Assembly: GCA_002245135.1 (NCBI GenBank)
Contig: NGBS01000583.1
Coordinates: forward strand, 186,001 to 250,000
Direction: 5' to 3'
Length of the DNA stretch: 64,000 nt
Origin: Proteromonas lacertae
Lineage: Eukaryota; Sar; Bigyra; Opalinata; Proteromonadidae
Part shown: one piece after another, positions 45,571-58,487 of the stretch
Position numbering within the stretch: the stretch's first letter is position 1
Layout of the letters: each line of letters starts with the position of its first letter
The notes under the pieces: model-generated
What the model was told of the DNA's origin: nothing
The model's input: the letters and a program-made list of their open reading frames with translations, nothing else
The model's database searches: none
Made by a program: the position numbers and the translations under genes

Positions 45571-48549
45571 ATGGAGAACAAAGAAATAAAGCCAGATAAA
45601 GAAAATGCCAAACAATTGGCTAAGAAGGGATATCTTGCTTTAAGTAAAGAAAAGAAAGAATTTATTGATTTTGAAGGTATTTTTATGTTAATCATTATTA
45701 TAGAATTTCAGACTATGCTTAAAAAGTTGGATATACATTTATCAGTTCCAATAGCAAAGAAACTATTTGAAGTAGGAGATGTAACACAATGTGGTAAAAT
45801 CACTTACAAAGAATTAAAATTAGTGTTTAGAGTGCATTGTAGAATGGTTTATAAGAATTATTTTACTCCCTATGAAGCTTTTATGAGTTTCAATGAAGAT
45901 GGAGGAGATAAGTTAGATATATATGAATTTTTTGAAACTATTAAACTGGTAGGCATTAAAAGTATATCAGAACGTCAAGCTCATGATGAATTCAAGAAAC
46001 TTGATTCAACAAATGAAAATATAATAGATTATTCACAATTTATAGATTTTTTAATTGATCATTTAGACATACCAGCTGAATTGAAAAAAAGAAAAAAGGA
46101 TGAAGGTGGAGATGCAGAAACATTAAGAGCCTGTTTTATGAAAGAAAAAGACGATTTTAATGAATTTGAAAATTTGAGATTGTTGATAGAGAAAGAAGAT
46201 GTTGAAAAGAAGAAAGTAGAACAACATGGTTCTTATAAATCACCTGATTTAGTATAGAATATGTTATATTATATATATATTTATTAAAATAGAAGAAATT
46301 ATTAACTCGTACAGAGCAAGAAACATCAAGAGCATTGTTTTCAAGATTAAAAGAACAGCAAGATGATAAATTATATCAAAATGGAAAAACAACTCAATAT
46401 TTTCAACAAACTATACATGCTGTATATATATATATATATTATTTATTAGAAAGATGTATATAGAGATAGACAAGAAAAAGGCGAAGAAGAAGTGAAAGAA
46501 TATGAAGCAAATGAAGAGATTCTCTTTAAATCATTATTCAATAATTCATCGATTGATTTAGCCAATAGAAATTTGACATATTTACCAGAAGAATATTATA
46601 TGAATAATACACCACAGAAGTTTCTCAATAATTTACCATTAATCAATTTATCCAATAACAAAATTACTCAATTACCAGATAATGGATTTTTCAATAATCT
46701 AACAGAATTACTGTCATTAGATATATCTCATAATTGTATAACACATATACAACCAAGTATATGTGAAATGAAGAATTTGATATATTGTGATATTTCTAAT
46801 AATCAATTAAGATCTATTCCAAAGGAAATAGGTGAATGTTGTGTATTAGAATACTTAGATTTATCATGTAATAAACTAACAACTATTTCACCTGTTATTG
46901 CATCTTTATTGAATTTGAAGTATTTAAATTTAAGTAATAATTACATTGTATTATTACCTCCTATTTTTAATTGTTTAAATAAACTGAGTTACTTCAATGT
47001 CTCTGGTAATAAACTTGCTAAATTCCCAGAAATTAATCAAGAATTTGATAAATTGGAGATATTGGATATTTCATGGAATGCTATTACAGAATTACCTACA
47101 ACATTTGCAACCTTAAAGTCAATTCAACAATTGAATTTATCAAATAATTATATACATATATTACCTGAAGATTTTGGTAAATTATCAAAGTTAATCACTT
47201 TAAATTTATCACATAATGGAATATCAACTTTAGATGATGAATTAGATATTAATTTCAAAGAATGTTTATCTTTAGATTTAAGCCATAATAATATTAGAAT
47301 ATTACCAAGTAATATTTCTTTTTTTGAAAAGCTACAGTTGTTAGATTTATCAAATAATTCATTATCATTAATTCCTGATTCAATCAATGAATGTAAAATG
47401 TTACAAGTGTTGAATTTAAGGAATAATAAAATCAGTTCTTTACCTGCAAAAATGAACAATCTTAGATATCTTACAAATTTGGATTTATCATTCAACAAAT
47501 TAATAGAATTATCTGAATCTCTATCTTCTCTAATTAATTTAAAATATTTATCATTATCAAACAATAAAATTGATAAAATTCCTCCTCATTATTCCACATT
47601 GACATTCTTAAATATGTTTGATATATCATTCAATAATATAACATCTATTCCAAATGAATATTCAAATATGATATCATTAAAGGAATTGATATGTAAAAGA
47701 AATTTAATCAAAACTATACCAATAGAATTGTGTAATTTAGATCAATTAAAAGTGTTAGATTTATCAGCCAATCTATTGGAAGGATTGCCAAAAGAAATAA
47801 GTAAAATGACACAATTAGAAGTTCTTGATTTATATCATAATAAACTACAATCATTACCAGTAGAATTAACTCAATTATTATCAACACTGAAAGTATTATG
47901 TATAGGATATAATCCATTAACTGTATTTCCTGTTAGTTGGGCTAATAAATGGCATTTACAAGATCAAACTAACTTATGTAGTGATGAATCTTATTTAGAA
48001 TCATTAAATAATCAATTATCGAATATATCTGATATTTATAATATCTGTGTGAAGGTGTGGAATGAAGAAAGTGAGAATTATATAAATGGTAAGACATCTT
48101 TTCAACATTTTATAGAAAGAATTAAAGCTGAAAGAAATAATAGTGATTTAATATACAGAAATATAATTGAAATATTTTATTCATTGTCTAAAGCTAATGG
48201 TAATCCAATTACCTATGAGCAACTGTCAGATCAAGAGAAGAGAGATATTGTGGAAGAAGAAATGAAGAGAGTAAAAGATGAAAGAGTGAAAATGGTTAAA
48301 AATGAGTTTGAAAAATATGAAGATAAGTTGAATAAAAACTATTCATATAATATAGAAGAGATTAAACAAAAGGTGGAAGAAAGTAAAAAGAAGGACACAC
48401 CTCCCAGATATAAAACTCAGGAATTAATTGAAAAGATGAATGAGACTGAGAGAAAACTTCAAGAAAAGGAAGAAGAAAAACAAAGAAAGAGAGATGAATT
48501 AATGAAGAAAGAAGTTGAGAGATTTCAACAGCTAATGAATAATGATTAA
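45571..48549 (+). CDS. EF-hand plus leucine-rich-repeat protein with coiled-coil tail
   Basis: Exons join through introns 45677-45703, 46252-46292 and 46422-46449 to give roughly 910 residues. The N-terminal ~200 residues carry EF-hand-like helix-loop-helix units (DVTQCGKITYKELKLVF, FNEDGGDKLDIYEFFE, DSTNENIIDYSQFIDFL); loops keep some Ca2+-ligand positions but are not all canonical. From ~46540 to ~47930 there are about 18 typical 23-residue LRRs (LxxLxLSxNxIxxLPxx; e.g. LDISHNCITHIQ, LDLSCNKLTTIS), then a Lys/Glu-rich coiled coil from ~48240 to the end. LRR form is the Ras-binding/Shoc2-like class. A calcium-responsive scaffold is inferred; no enzyme domain. The frame through the long final exon is unbroken. 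Start chosen at MENKEIKPDK after a TTCGTTTTT box. Confidence 0.85.
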
Positions 48550-48667
48550 TAATTTAACATATTTTAGAGAATATATTTATAAATATGTTTTTATTTCATG
48601 TATTAAAGAATAACACTTACTACTTCTGTTGATAAGGAAGTATATTTTTTGAACTGTCTCTTCTTCT

Positions 48668-49730
48668 ATGGACAAACTAACACTTCCAGGTATTATTTAT
48701 TGACTTTTTTTATTAAATTCTATAGATAATATTACATGCAAAGATTGCCCTAAATTTTTTCATGTGAAGGAGTTAGAAAATATGATATGTAAGACAAACG
48801 ATCTATTTACTTATCATGAAGTAATGAATTGTAGCTATATCGCGATGTCTACAATTAGTGGAAATATATCCTTTTGAATATAAGTAAATGTTAATCTTCT
48901 TAATTATGAAACCTAAACAATATTTAGAAGAGAATTGTGAATTAACTTCCAGAGAAGTAATAAAAGATGGGAGAATTGTTACAGCTGAAGATGCTACAAC
49001 AATGTATTTATGTTATAGAGGAACACAGATGGAAGCTGAGGACTTTTTAAGAGATATAGACATTAGAAAAACTGAAATTTATGGTGGTTATGTTCATAAG
49101 GGATTTTTAGATAGATCAAACGAATATGATTATGAATCTTTCTATCAAGAGGCAGTAAAGAAATGTAAATCAGTAATTGTGTGTGGTCATTCATTGGGTG
49201 GAGCTGCAGCTATATTAGCAACATTAGCTCTTCTTGATAAACATTATGATCAATCTACCAAAATCAAGTGTTTAACCTATGGTGCTCCATTTTGTTTATC
49301 AAGAGATGTGATTAATTACTTTATTAACAGAGATATAGATAGATACTTCCTCTGTTTTGTTCATAATTTTGATATGATTCCTCAATCAGTTAATTTTGTT
49401 AAGAAAGGTGCTACAAATGTGCTACAGGCAATAACATCCATATTTTCACCACAAACTAACACAGATTTCACTAATGATATATTGAAACTAACAGTTCAAA
49501 AAATATTACCCAATTTCTATCCATTTGGTAGTTATTTGTTTGTAGACTCGATAGAGTGTAATTCTATTGAAGATATCAAATATAAATTGTCAAAGTATCA
49601 CACCGTAGATGATATTATGAAATGTTATATGTTGACTGAGGATACAATCAAAACTGGTACTTTAAAAGATCATTATTTCGTGTGTTATTTCTTAGCAGTT
49701 ATGTTAAATACGTTAATACAAGTTCTATAA
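48668..49730 (+). CDS. Class 3 lipase-like alpha/beta hydrolase
   Basis: ATG 48668, introns 48690-48724 (approximately) and about 48885-48929. The core is a fungal-type class 3 lipase: TMYLCYRGT (strand before the oxyanion region), VHKGFLD, VIVCGHSLGGAAAILA with the nucleophile Ser in GHSLG, LTYGAPF, and VHNFDMIPQ with the probable catalytic Asp. The catalytic His is likely near the C-terminus (KDHYF, ~49665). Substrates are probably acylglycerols or phospholipids. No signal peptide is seen; a short Cys-containing N-terminus (CKDCPKFF) precedes. A one-base excess near 48874 separates SGNISF from EYK; the join chosen gives a continuous domain. About 290 residues. Confidence 0.78.
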
Positions 49731-49912
49731 CAAAATAAGAATAAATATTAATTATAATTTAGCTATTTTCTGGGATATGTATTTCTGTTGTATTTCTTGG
49801 ATCTATGCAATTATATATAGACAAATATAATCATACTTTCGACATAGAATTTGAAGATTGTTTCCTTATAGTTTTCTTTAGTTTCTATTTATTGGAAACA
49901 ATTATAAAGCAA

Positions 49913-50297
49913 TTATACTTCTATCTCAAATTCTTTGTCTTCTAGTAGTTTGTTTAGTTTTTGATTTGTCAATTGTAATTCACTATTTTCTTGTGTTAGA
50001 TTTTCAATTCTAGTTTATTATGCTTTATCGATGCTATATATACTGTTTTAGATATTTAGATTTGTTGTTTTTTATTTCAGTTTTCATCTTCTTTATTTCT
50101 TCTAATGCTTGATTCAAATTATCCATATTTTTGTCTCTTTGTTGCTCTTCTTTCTGAAAAAATATAATAAAGAATACCAACTTCATTTCTAGTTGTTTTG
50201 CCAAGAATTGGATGTGTTTCTGTAGTTCAATGATTTTATTGTTCTGATCTGTTATTATTTGTTGGTATTGTGCTGTTATTAAATGATCAACATCCAT
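49913..50297 (-). CDS. Small coiled-coil protein
   Basis: Three exons: ATG 50295-50297, introns 50154-50177 (24 nt) and 50010-50043, stop 49913-49915. About 108 residues, almost entirely coiled coil (AQYQQIITDQNNKIIELQKH, QRDKNMDNLNQALEEIKKMK, IENLTQENSELQLTNQKLNK). No other domain and no signal peptide. It shares a bidirectional promoter region of ~75 bp, with a TTCGTTTTATT box, with the longer coiled-coil gene on the plus strand, so both may serve the same structure, e.g. a cytoskeletal or ciliary one (inference only). Confidence 0.7.
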
Positions 50298-50370
50298 ATT
50301 CAATGAGACATTTTAAATTTATACTATTCCAAAAATTATATTCGTTTTATTCAAGTTTCAAAATAGAAAT

Positions 50371-51734
50371 ATGAAGAAAGGAGTAGTTAAAAAACCTGTT
50401 TATGATGCTGATGAGTATTATTTATATTAATTAAATATATAGATATAATAAAATGAGACAGAAGATAAGGCAAATGTCTTTAAATCCTCCAACAGAATAT
50501 CTAGAAGAAGAAAAAGAGGAACACAAATCTCCATTAGATAAAAATAGAAAAAGAACACAATTGGATCAATTTTTTTATGAAGTATTTATTTATTTATCTT
50601 TTTTTAATGTTAGATGTCAGAAACAGAAGCAGATTTCAAAGAAATGATACAAACAGCTGGTATAAAAGCAAAAATTGAAACAGATATTTTGGATCTAGTA
50701 TATCAAATGTTATAATTATCATATTCAGTATAAAAACTTGAGTACAAAATATCACAGAGTTATCAATCAACAAAATATATCTATAGAAAGTCTATCAAAA
50801 CAAATAGAAAACCTTCGAGAAGCAAATAGAGAATTAAAAGAAGAGATGAAATCTGAAATTGATGATAAAACTAAAGATTATAAAAACAAATATGAAAACA
50901 TGTGTGAAATGATCAAAATAGAAAAAAGGCAAGAAATAGATAGATTAGAAGAAGATTATAAAATGAAATTATCATCAATGACAAGTAAATATAAAGAATC
51001 TTTAGAACAACAGACTCAAAGATTTAATTCGTATTATATTAATAAATTACTTAATATTTATAATTATTTAGGAAATTGGCAGAACAGAATGAGAAGAATA
51101 GATTAGAATATATGAAGATATTGGAGAAAACAACTCGTGAAAAACAAGAATTGATGGATAAATCATTGAATAGAATAAAGAATGAATATCAAGAACAGTT
51201 TGATTTATATCTACAGAAAGAGAAAGATGCAAAGAAAAGAATAGCTCAGTTGGAATTAGTTATACAGAATAATAGATCAAATCAACAGAATATAATGGAA
51301 GATAGTATAAAAATGAAGTTATTCATATTTATAATAATAGAACAATCAGTAGAATCAAAGTTACAAAAAGTTGTGGATGAAAATATGCAGTTAAAGAATA
51401 TAATCAGATCTAGAGAGAATGATATTCAAGAAGTACAAATGAATTCACAAAATCTACAGTATTTTCTTTCTAATCACTTTCTTTTAATAGGAATAATATT
51501 CAGTATTTAAAAGCCAATATTGACCAAATACACAGAGACTATGATAATCAGTTGGATCAGTTACAAGCCAAATCAAAAGACACAATTATAACTTTAAGAA
51601 ATCAAATCCGTATATATTCATGATATAAATACAAAATAGAAACACTTCAAAATGCCCTACTACAGGAGCAACAAAGAAGTAGGACAGTAGAAGAAATGTT
51701 GCGAAATCTGGATCAAAATTTGAGACCACGATAG
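50371..51734 (+). CDS. Long coiled-coil protein of unknown function
   Basis: Eight exons can be joined in frame: introns about 50415-50442, 50582-50613, 50701-50729, 51032-51072, 51316-51338, 51461-51490 and 51608-51637. About 380 residues. The N-terminus is basic and Pro-containing; the rest is a nearly continuous coiled coil (SIESLSKQIENLREANRELK, KRIAQLELVIQNNRSNQQN, ENMQLKNIIRSRENDIQEVQ) ending LDQNLRPR. Resembles CCDC-type centriolar or axonemal proteins in composition, but I do not recognise a family. Introns are the usual GTAT type apart from one GTTATT. Confidence 0.7.
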
Positions 51735-51930
51735 TAAATATCATATTAGTATATTTATCTATTTATTCAATGTTTTAATTTTTATTTTAAACCGAAAAAC
51801 ACAAAATGATTTTTAATAAAAAGCTTGATTAGAGTGTTTGATTGGATCTGTATCTTTATTTTTTGTTGTTGTATTCTTGTGAATATTTATTATTCTTAGT
51901 GATTTCAACCTTTATTCAACAAAAGTAAAA

Positions 51931-53897
51931 ATGTCATCAGAAGAAACTCCAGCAGGTATAGAGAGAATAAATATCTTCTTAATTAGATATACCTTTACCA
52001 GAACCAACCCCAGCAGAGGCTCCTGCTCCTGAACCAGAAGCACCACCAGCACCAGCAGTCACAGAAGCTCCAGCTGAACCAATTCCAGAAGAAAAACCTA
52101 CAGAAGAAGAAAAACCCAAAGAAGAAAAACAAGAAGAACCTAAAGCTGAAAGAAAGCCAACTCCAAAGAAAACTGTAACAAAGAAGAAGGAAGAAACAAA
52201 GAAAGATGAACCAAAAGCTTCTCCAAAGGCTGAAACAAAGAAGAAGGTAACAACTCCAAAAGAGAAGAAAGAAGAAAAACCAAAGGAGGAAAAGCCTAAA
52301 GAAGAAAAACCCAAAGAAGAAAACCCAAAGAAGAAAAGCCAAAGAAAGAAGTAAAAAAAGAAGAACCAAAGAAAAAGCCAACCACACCTAGAGAAAAGAC
52401 AGAGGAAAAGCCAAAGGAGGATAAACCAAAGGAAGAAAAACCAAAGGAAGAAAAACCAAAAGAGGATAAACCACCAGAATTAAAAACATATGCAACTCAA
52501 GATATAATTGCACCAGAACATATATTAGAAAAGAAAAAATCAATCTTCCAAGATATATTACCAATGGAAGAAGAACGAACTGCTAGACAAGCTGCTAATC
52601 AAAAACTCTTCCAAGAAAAATGGAATATTATTAATGACTATATTAAAGAAGGTTATAGAAGTTATAAATCACTATTAGAGTATTATTATATAATGTTAAA
52701 TTATATTATTTAAATAGTTATTTAGTAAGAATGAATGATCATTATAGATCTCAAGCTGACATGCATTTACAAGCCCAAAAAATATTATTCCCTTCATTAT
52801 ATCGTCAAAGTCAAGAACCAATTAAAGAGCCAACTGAAAGAAAAGATACAATGTATACAGTAATAGACAGTATTCACAGTTTCCATAAAGAAGGAGTAGT
52901 AAAGTTAGCTGAATTCACTAACAAATGTACATCAGACATTATAGACAAAGGTATTAGACCAGCTGTTGATGAATATAAAGCTGCTTTAGATGAAATTGCA
53001 GCACAAGGTAGAGAAATGTTGAGAGAATATGAGAAAGTAGGAAAAGCTAGTTATTTACACTTTGATGTACTTGATGATTGTGTAGCTAAGTGTATTAAAG
53101 CTAATGATGAAGGTAAACCATGTCCAAGAGACTTTTGGTGTGATTATTCTAACTATATTCATTGTATTCATGAAGAATCCAATTGCAGAAATAAAGTATT
53201 AAGTGCTTTAGGAAAATTATTCGAAAAAGTAAAAGAAATGGAAAGTAAAAGAGTTGAAACTTGCAACAAGATCTTAAAAGAATATTTTGAATTAATAAAG
53301 AATTATCATTCCGAAGTATCTGGTATGTATACACCATTATTAACACCATTAACTCAAACAGACTCTTCTGCAGATGTGAAGATATTAACTGACGCTTTAG
53401 GTCAATTGAAAGATAAGAAATTAACTGAAGAAGAAAAGAAAATATGCAATAAACCACCACTTGATACTATTCCACCCATCACAAAGAGTTGTCCAATGGT
53501 TATAAAGTATGGTGTATTAGCTAGACAAGTCCAACCACCAACACCACCACGTCAACAACCATTACCACCAGTCTGGGAGACTGTACATGTAGTAGTAACT
53601 CAAGATTGTCATATGTTAGCCTTTAATGGAGGTGATAGTGTTGAAACTGAAGCTTTATTCATTAAGAATGGATGTAATGCAGTTTGTGATATTGGTTTGA
53701 CTAATGCTGCTGTTGGAAATAGAGATAAAATATGTAAATATGCATTTGGTGTTACTGAAAAAGCTAAGAAATTCAGTTTTATTCCAACTATTAATAGATT
53801 TTTATTCAAAGTTGGTAGTCAAGAAGATTATGATGATTGGATGGCTTTGTTTAAGAGATTACATGTTACTGAGGATAATGAAACTTATGTTGTATAA
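51931..53897 (+). CDS. Lys/Glu/Pro-rich protein with coiled coil and C-terminal PH-like domain
   Basis: ATG 51931, introns 51956-51986 and 52680-52717. After a short start comes an Ala/Pro/Glu-rich region and many KPKEE-type repeats (about 52090-52490), then a helical region of ~250 residues (GYRSYKSLLE..., LDEIAAQGREMLREYEKVGK) that could form a BAR- or spectrin-like bundle, and a C-terminal ~110-residue PH-like fold (WETVHVVVTQDCHMLAFNGG...FIPTINRFLFKVGSQEDYDDWMALFKRL, with the conserved Trp of the last helix). A lipid-binding membrane-cytoskeleton adaptor is inferred. Inside the repeats near 52320 the frame slips (one A fewer than the preceding identical unit); reading resumes in the frame containing KKEVKKEEPKKKP. 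Confidence 0.72.
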
Positions 53898-54203
53898 ACC
53901 AACTAATTATTATTGTTATATACACTTTTATTATTACTATTCAAATATTTTTTAAAATAATTTGTTGTTTTTATATTCCATAAACAAAAATGAATTCATT
54001 TATAGGAATAATATGTTGGTTCGGTTAGAAGAATTTGTTTTGATTTCTGATGTTCAGCTGAAATTTATTTTTTCATTTCTATGAATAGTTTTAGTTTGTG
54101 TTTCCTGACTGAAATATACAACTAGATTGGAGTGAAAATTGTATCGATTCATTTAAATGTGAGGTTTTCGGGTGTTCTAAAACATTCTTTTTTATTTTTT
54201 ATA
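53898..54203. other. Intergenic region, no gene seen
   Basis: About 305 bp between two plus-strand genes. AT-rich, somewhat richer in T and G than other spacers, with TGATGTTCAGCTGA near 54048. No ORF, tRNA or clear RNA structure that I can support. Confidence 0.4.
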
Positions 54204-57200
54204 ATGACATTACTGCTTTTTTTATTTTTTCAAGGTATATATTTTTGTTTAGTTATGGAATAGGTATATATGGACTATCAAAAATAACTTATCTCTTTAC
54301 ACAATGTGATTATCTACTGAATGAACAAATTGAACCAAATACAGCTAGTGCTGATGGAAAGGTGACAAAATGGTGGAGTGATTTAATGCCTAGAGGATTG
54401 TATTTTGACATTGAGGACGGAACTATATACGGAAGGCCTCAAGTAATAGAATCGACAGTTGTAACTATTTATGCGTCTGACGACATTGACACAATAACTA
54501 CACAGATTTCAATATCAAGTATAGACATATTTTTTTAATTTCTCTAGTTACTGGTGCTCCAAGTATTTTTGCCTATACAGAGAATGGAGTCATTAAGGTT
54601 TCATTGAACAGATACTTTTATATTCCTTTAATTACTGATATTAAACTACCTTCTCTGGATATAAGTGCTTCAACTCCAGGTATGGAATTTGATAAGAAAA
54701 CTGGAACAATATCAGGAAAATTCAAATCTGTTATAGAAAATGCTGTTTATACTGTAGTTGGTCAAGATTTCTATGACAAATACAAAACTCAAGTAAGTAT
54801 CAGTGTTAAAAACCAAACAGAAGATGTACCAGGTATTGCACTGAATCAATTTAGTACATCTCATGTAATTTGTAGAATTAAAGAGAATTACATTGGAAGA
54901 GTAGTATACCACCAGCATGTATTAGATAAAATACTGATTAATTCAACACAATCTCCGGAAATGTACGATTTTGATGTTAATTCAGTATATATGGAATTCT
55001 ATTTCGTTGCTCAAACAGATTTAATTATTACATTTCGATTAAATGCTACAGGAGGTGCAATATTATATGTAGACAACATATCAAATGAATTAATCAAAAT
55101 GGAAGGCTGTGAAATGAAATCAAAGAATATTACCATATCGTGATGTTTAAAGGATATAATTTCATGAAATTAGATTACAGTGGAGTGAGTTTATATGAAT
55201 CATACATCTCATTAGAATATAGTTTAGCTGATAATAATAAGTTTAAAATAGTTTCTAAAGATGAAACTGTAATATATTCATTAAAACCTAGGATTCTTAA
55301 GGTATGAAAAGATAGAAATTGCTACTAATACGTATGTTTGTAATTTCCCTCATCTAATCAATGGATTTGCTACACACTATAGTATAACACCTCCTAATCT
55401 ACCTAAAGGATTAATATTTAATAATATTACTGGTAGAATAATGGGTAAAACAGTTAGTGAAATGAAACCTTTAACATATTATACTGTTAAAGCATATAGC
55501 ATATTTGGACATGCTAAAATGACGTTTTATATATCTGTTGTTGATAGAATACATGAAGGTGCATTGAAAGTGATAAGAACATTGACAGGCCATTTTACTG
55601 AGTTGAATGTATTTCATTTAAATAATCGATACTTTGTTGGCTATGATAAATTTACAGGGATGTAAATTTCATGATTTATATCCCAAAGCATTGGATAATT
55701 CAATTCAAATATCTGCAGTAACAATGTCAGAAATACCTGCTTTAGCAAATATATATAGAATATGTGTGAAAGGGACTTTTATGGAGATTAGAATAGAAAT
55801 TAATTGCACTATATATTCATTTAGTTATGATGGTTATTGTCAAGATGTAGAATTGATGAATGATTGTTTTTATCAAACAACTGTTCTTGAGTATTTTGAA
55901 AATATAAAGGATCATGATTCAGTAAAGATTTATTTTATTGGAACAAGATTTACATTTGTTAATCCATTCTACTATTCAGCAAAAGAAGAATTCTATTATG
56001 AAATAAAGAATGTAAAGTTATATAAGAATAGTAAAATCATTGTAAATCCTATATTAGATTATCTTGAAATTGATGTTCCTGATCATTATATTGCTATTAA
56101 TGCATTTCCTCCTGGCATAACTATGAATAATGAAACAGGTAGAATATATGGAATTACAACAGATGATAGTAATTTAGTTTTAGAACAAAGGATAATAGCT
56201 ACATATGATAACCAATCGTTAGAGAATTATTCATATTCTATTGATTTTAAAGCTGATAAATTATCACCTGTATTTCAAATCCATTATGTCGATTTTGAAA
56301 TGAATATTATTACATCTATTGTATTGATTCAATATAGTAATATCACTGATATAATTCAACCATATATATTTGGATATGTAACTAATTGTGTTGCTAATCC
56401 TTCATTACCTGCAGGATTATATGTTAGTTCAAAATGTCATTTAGTTGGAATTCCAACCGAATTACAAGTCTTCAAAAACATATAATATTACTGCCTATAA
56501 TGTTGAAGGAGGTAAATCAGCATTATTATCAATTTCAGTTGAAAGATGTCAATATATAACTGCAGTTAATATATCTGTAGATAATAGTGATGTGCTATAT
56601 GAAAGTGACATAATGATTGATGATATTAAATGTCTTACCTCCTCTGAATGGATATGTATCATTCAATCAGCCATATAAAGTATTTTGTTTAGGAGATGGA
56701 ATGAAGAATATTGTATTTGATATACTAAATTTTAAATATATAAATATATCTCATGTTGATGTTACTATTAAGTTTACAAATGGAGGAATGATTAAGAAAA
56801 TCACTTTAAATGAAAAGAGAACTGTAGTTGATGCATTGCATCATGAATCCTCCAGCTGATTTGCATTATGACCCATCTGATATTGAACTTCAAGTTGGTA
56901 TATTACCAAAAGCCATTCCAGCTCATTTTATTAATACTGCTAATGTATTTATGGTATATCCAGGTTTTCCAGCAGAAATATATCTAAATACAAAGGGTGA
57001 AATAGTTGGAGTTCCAATAAAAGTGATGAATAAAACAGAATATGCAATAACAGCTTGTAATGTTAATAATTGTACATCTACAAATATAACACTGACAATA
57101 ACTGGTTATGGTTGTTATCCAATTGAATCATATCCAGCAATCAAATTAGGGTATATAGCTTATGTGAATTGTCCAATATAATTATTATGGTAACAGAAGT

Positions 57201-57929
57201 AGAATATGTCATACTGGAGAAGATGGAAGTCCAACATGGACAAGTGAAAGTGTAAATTGTACAAAAGCACCAACAGAACCCGACTCTCAATATTTATTGG
57301 TAACTTATAGTATTAAGATAGATATATTACCATCTTATTTTACTTTATATCATCAACATAATTTAAATTATAAAATAAGAAATGTTAGTTTAATCCCAAT
57401 ACATTATTTTACATATAAAACTGTACGTCCAAGTCAAAGCCAAAAAGATGATTATAGTACAATCATATTGTTTCAATTCAGTGTAGATCCAAAATATAGA
57501 TCATCTATTATACCATCCACTAATAAAATTATAACAAAAGATGACTTTTGGGTTTATGTATTTGAAGAGAATCATACATTTACTATCTTATCATCTGATA
57601 TTGATGAATATATAGTAGAAAAGGACTACTCAATTATTTATATTGTCATTTTTTCCTTATTGGGATTTGTAGTAATAGTTATAGGAATCGTTTTGTTTTG
57701 TAAGAAAACTCATAGATTGCATAATGTCAATCCTAGATTTGAAATTGAATATTATTTACCGTTTGTTAATTCAGGGAATGTGGCTATGACTCCTAACAGA
57801 GGTGCTAGTAGTTATACGAATATGAATATCAATTCCACCAGTTCTTCACCTAGTAGATCTCATTTAGTTCATAATTTGACAAGTAGATCTTTAGAAAGTG
57901 AAGATGGTGAAACTATTGTGCAAATTTAG
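54204..57929 (+). CDS. Receptor-like type I membrane protein with putative-Ig (cadherin-like) repeats
   Basis: Short signal peptide (MTLLLFLFFQG), intron 54235-54265, second intron 54519-54547. Extracellular repeats of the putative-Ig/dystroglycan cadherin-like class: LMPRGLYFDIEDGTIYGRP, GMEFDKKTGTISGKF, PPNLPKGLIFNNITGRIMGK, FPPGITMNNETGRIYG, PAGLYVSSKCHLVGIPTE, each ending in a strand such as TYNITAYNVEGG. Between them are ~130-residue beta-rich spacers. A TM helix (~57640-57700) and a cytosolic tail rich in Ser follow. The frame is displaced by one base (or two) at about 55139, 55310, 55640, 56470, 56625, 56840 and 57177, always inside recognisable domains, so the gene is a single unit either decayed, mis-assembled or recoded. 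Probably a surface adhesion receptor. Confidence 0.75.
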
Positions 57930-58089
57930 GGATTATTATTTAATATTTATTCATATAGTAAATAGTAAACATTTTGTTATTGTTATTATAATTATTAATA
58001 GGTGTTAATTATTGTTAATGATTATTTTGTTTTAGTTTGTTGGTGTATATTTTAATAAAAAAACAATTATAAATATGAAATAAATAACA

Positions 58090-58487
58090 TTAATATTCAG
58101 GTATAGGACAATCTTTAGGTTTAGTAACTTGATGAGAGTTTATGAGTGAATTTGCTAAAGCTTTATACTAAAATACACAATAAAACATGTTTATATTTAT
58201 TATTAACAATACTTGCATCTCGCCATATCTTATATACTCTTTTATTGTTAAAGTATCTTTTTCATTCATATTTCTAAGTGATATAAAATTATCTAAAACA
58301 ATTATACTCTCTATACAGCCTTCGAATTTCATTTCGAAGCTTTATTTTTTCGTCTAAATCAGGTATTGTTTTTGTAAGCTTGAGAAATTTCCTATACTGT
58401 TGAATTACCTATAAATAATAACATTGATTTTACTGTTTCTTTCAAAATAAAGTCTTTTAATGCTGGTCCTGATGGGAAATACAACAT
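58090..58487 (-). CDS. LYRM2-like LYR-motif mitochondrial protein
   Basis: No long ORF marks it, but four exons join in frame: ATG 58485-58487, introns 58409-58433 (25 nt), 58274-58306 and 58168-58212, stop 58090-58092. The ~86-residue product reads LKDFILKETVIQQYRKFLKLTKTIPD...LRNEIRRLYREN...DTLTIKEYIRYGEMQYKALANSL, which follows the LYRM2 pattern (Q-x-Y-R-K-x-L, R-x-x-x-R, G-x-x-Q-x-x-x-L). The tripeptide is QYR rather than LYR. LYR proteins act in mitochondria with acyl carrier protein in respiratory complex and Fe-S assembly. A CCGTTTC box lies ~15 bp upstream of the ATG. Confidence 0.78.

Noticed and set aside
51979-52387. Ser/Phe/Gly-rich minus-strand ORFs
   Set aside because: Antisense of the KPKEE repeats of the PH-domain gene.
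53149-53460. Minus-strand hydrophobic ORF of 103 residues
   Set aside because: Shadow of the PH-domain protein's coiled-coil exon; no codon or homology support.
54040-54130. Possible box C/D snoRNA (TGATGTT ... CTGA)
   Set aside because: Only weak box matches, no terminal stem and no recognisable guide; not enough to call.
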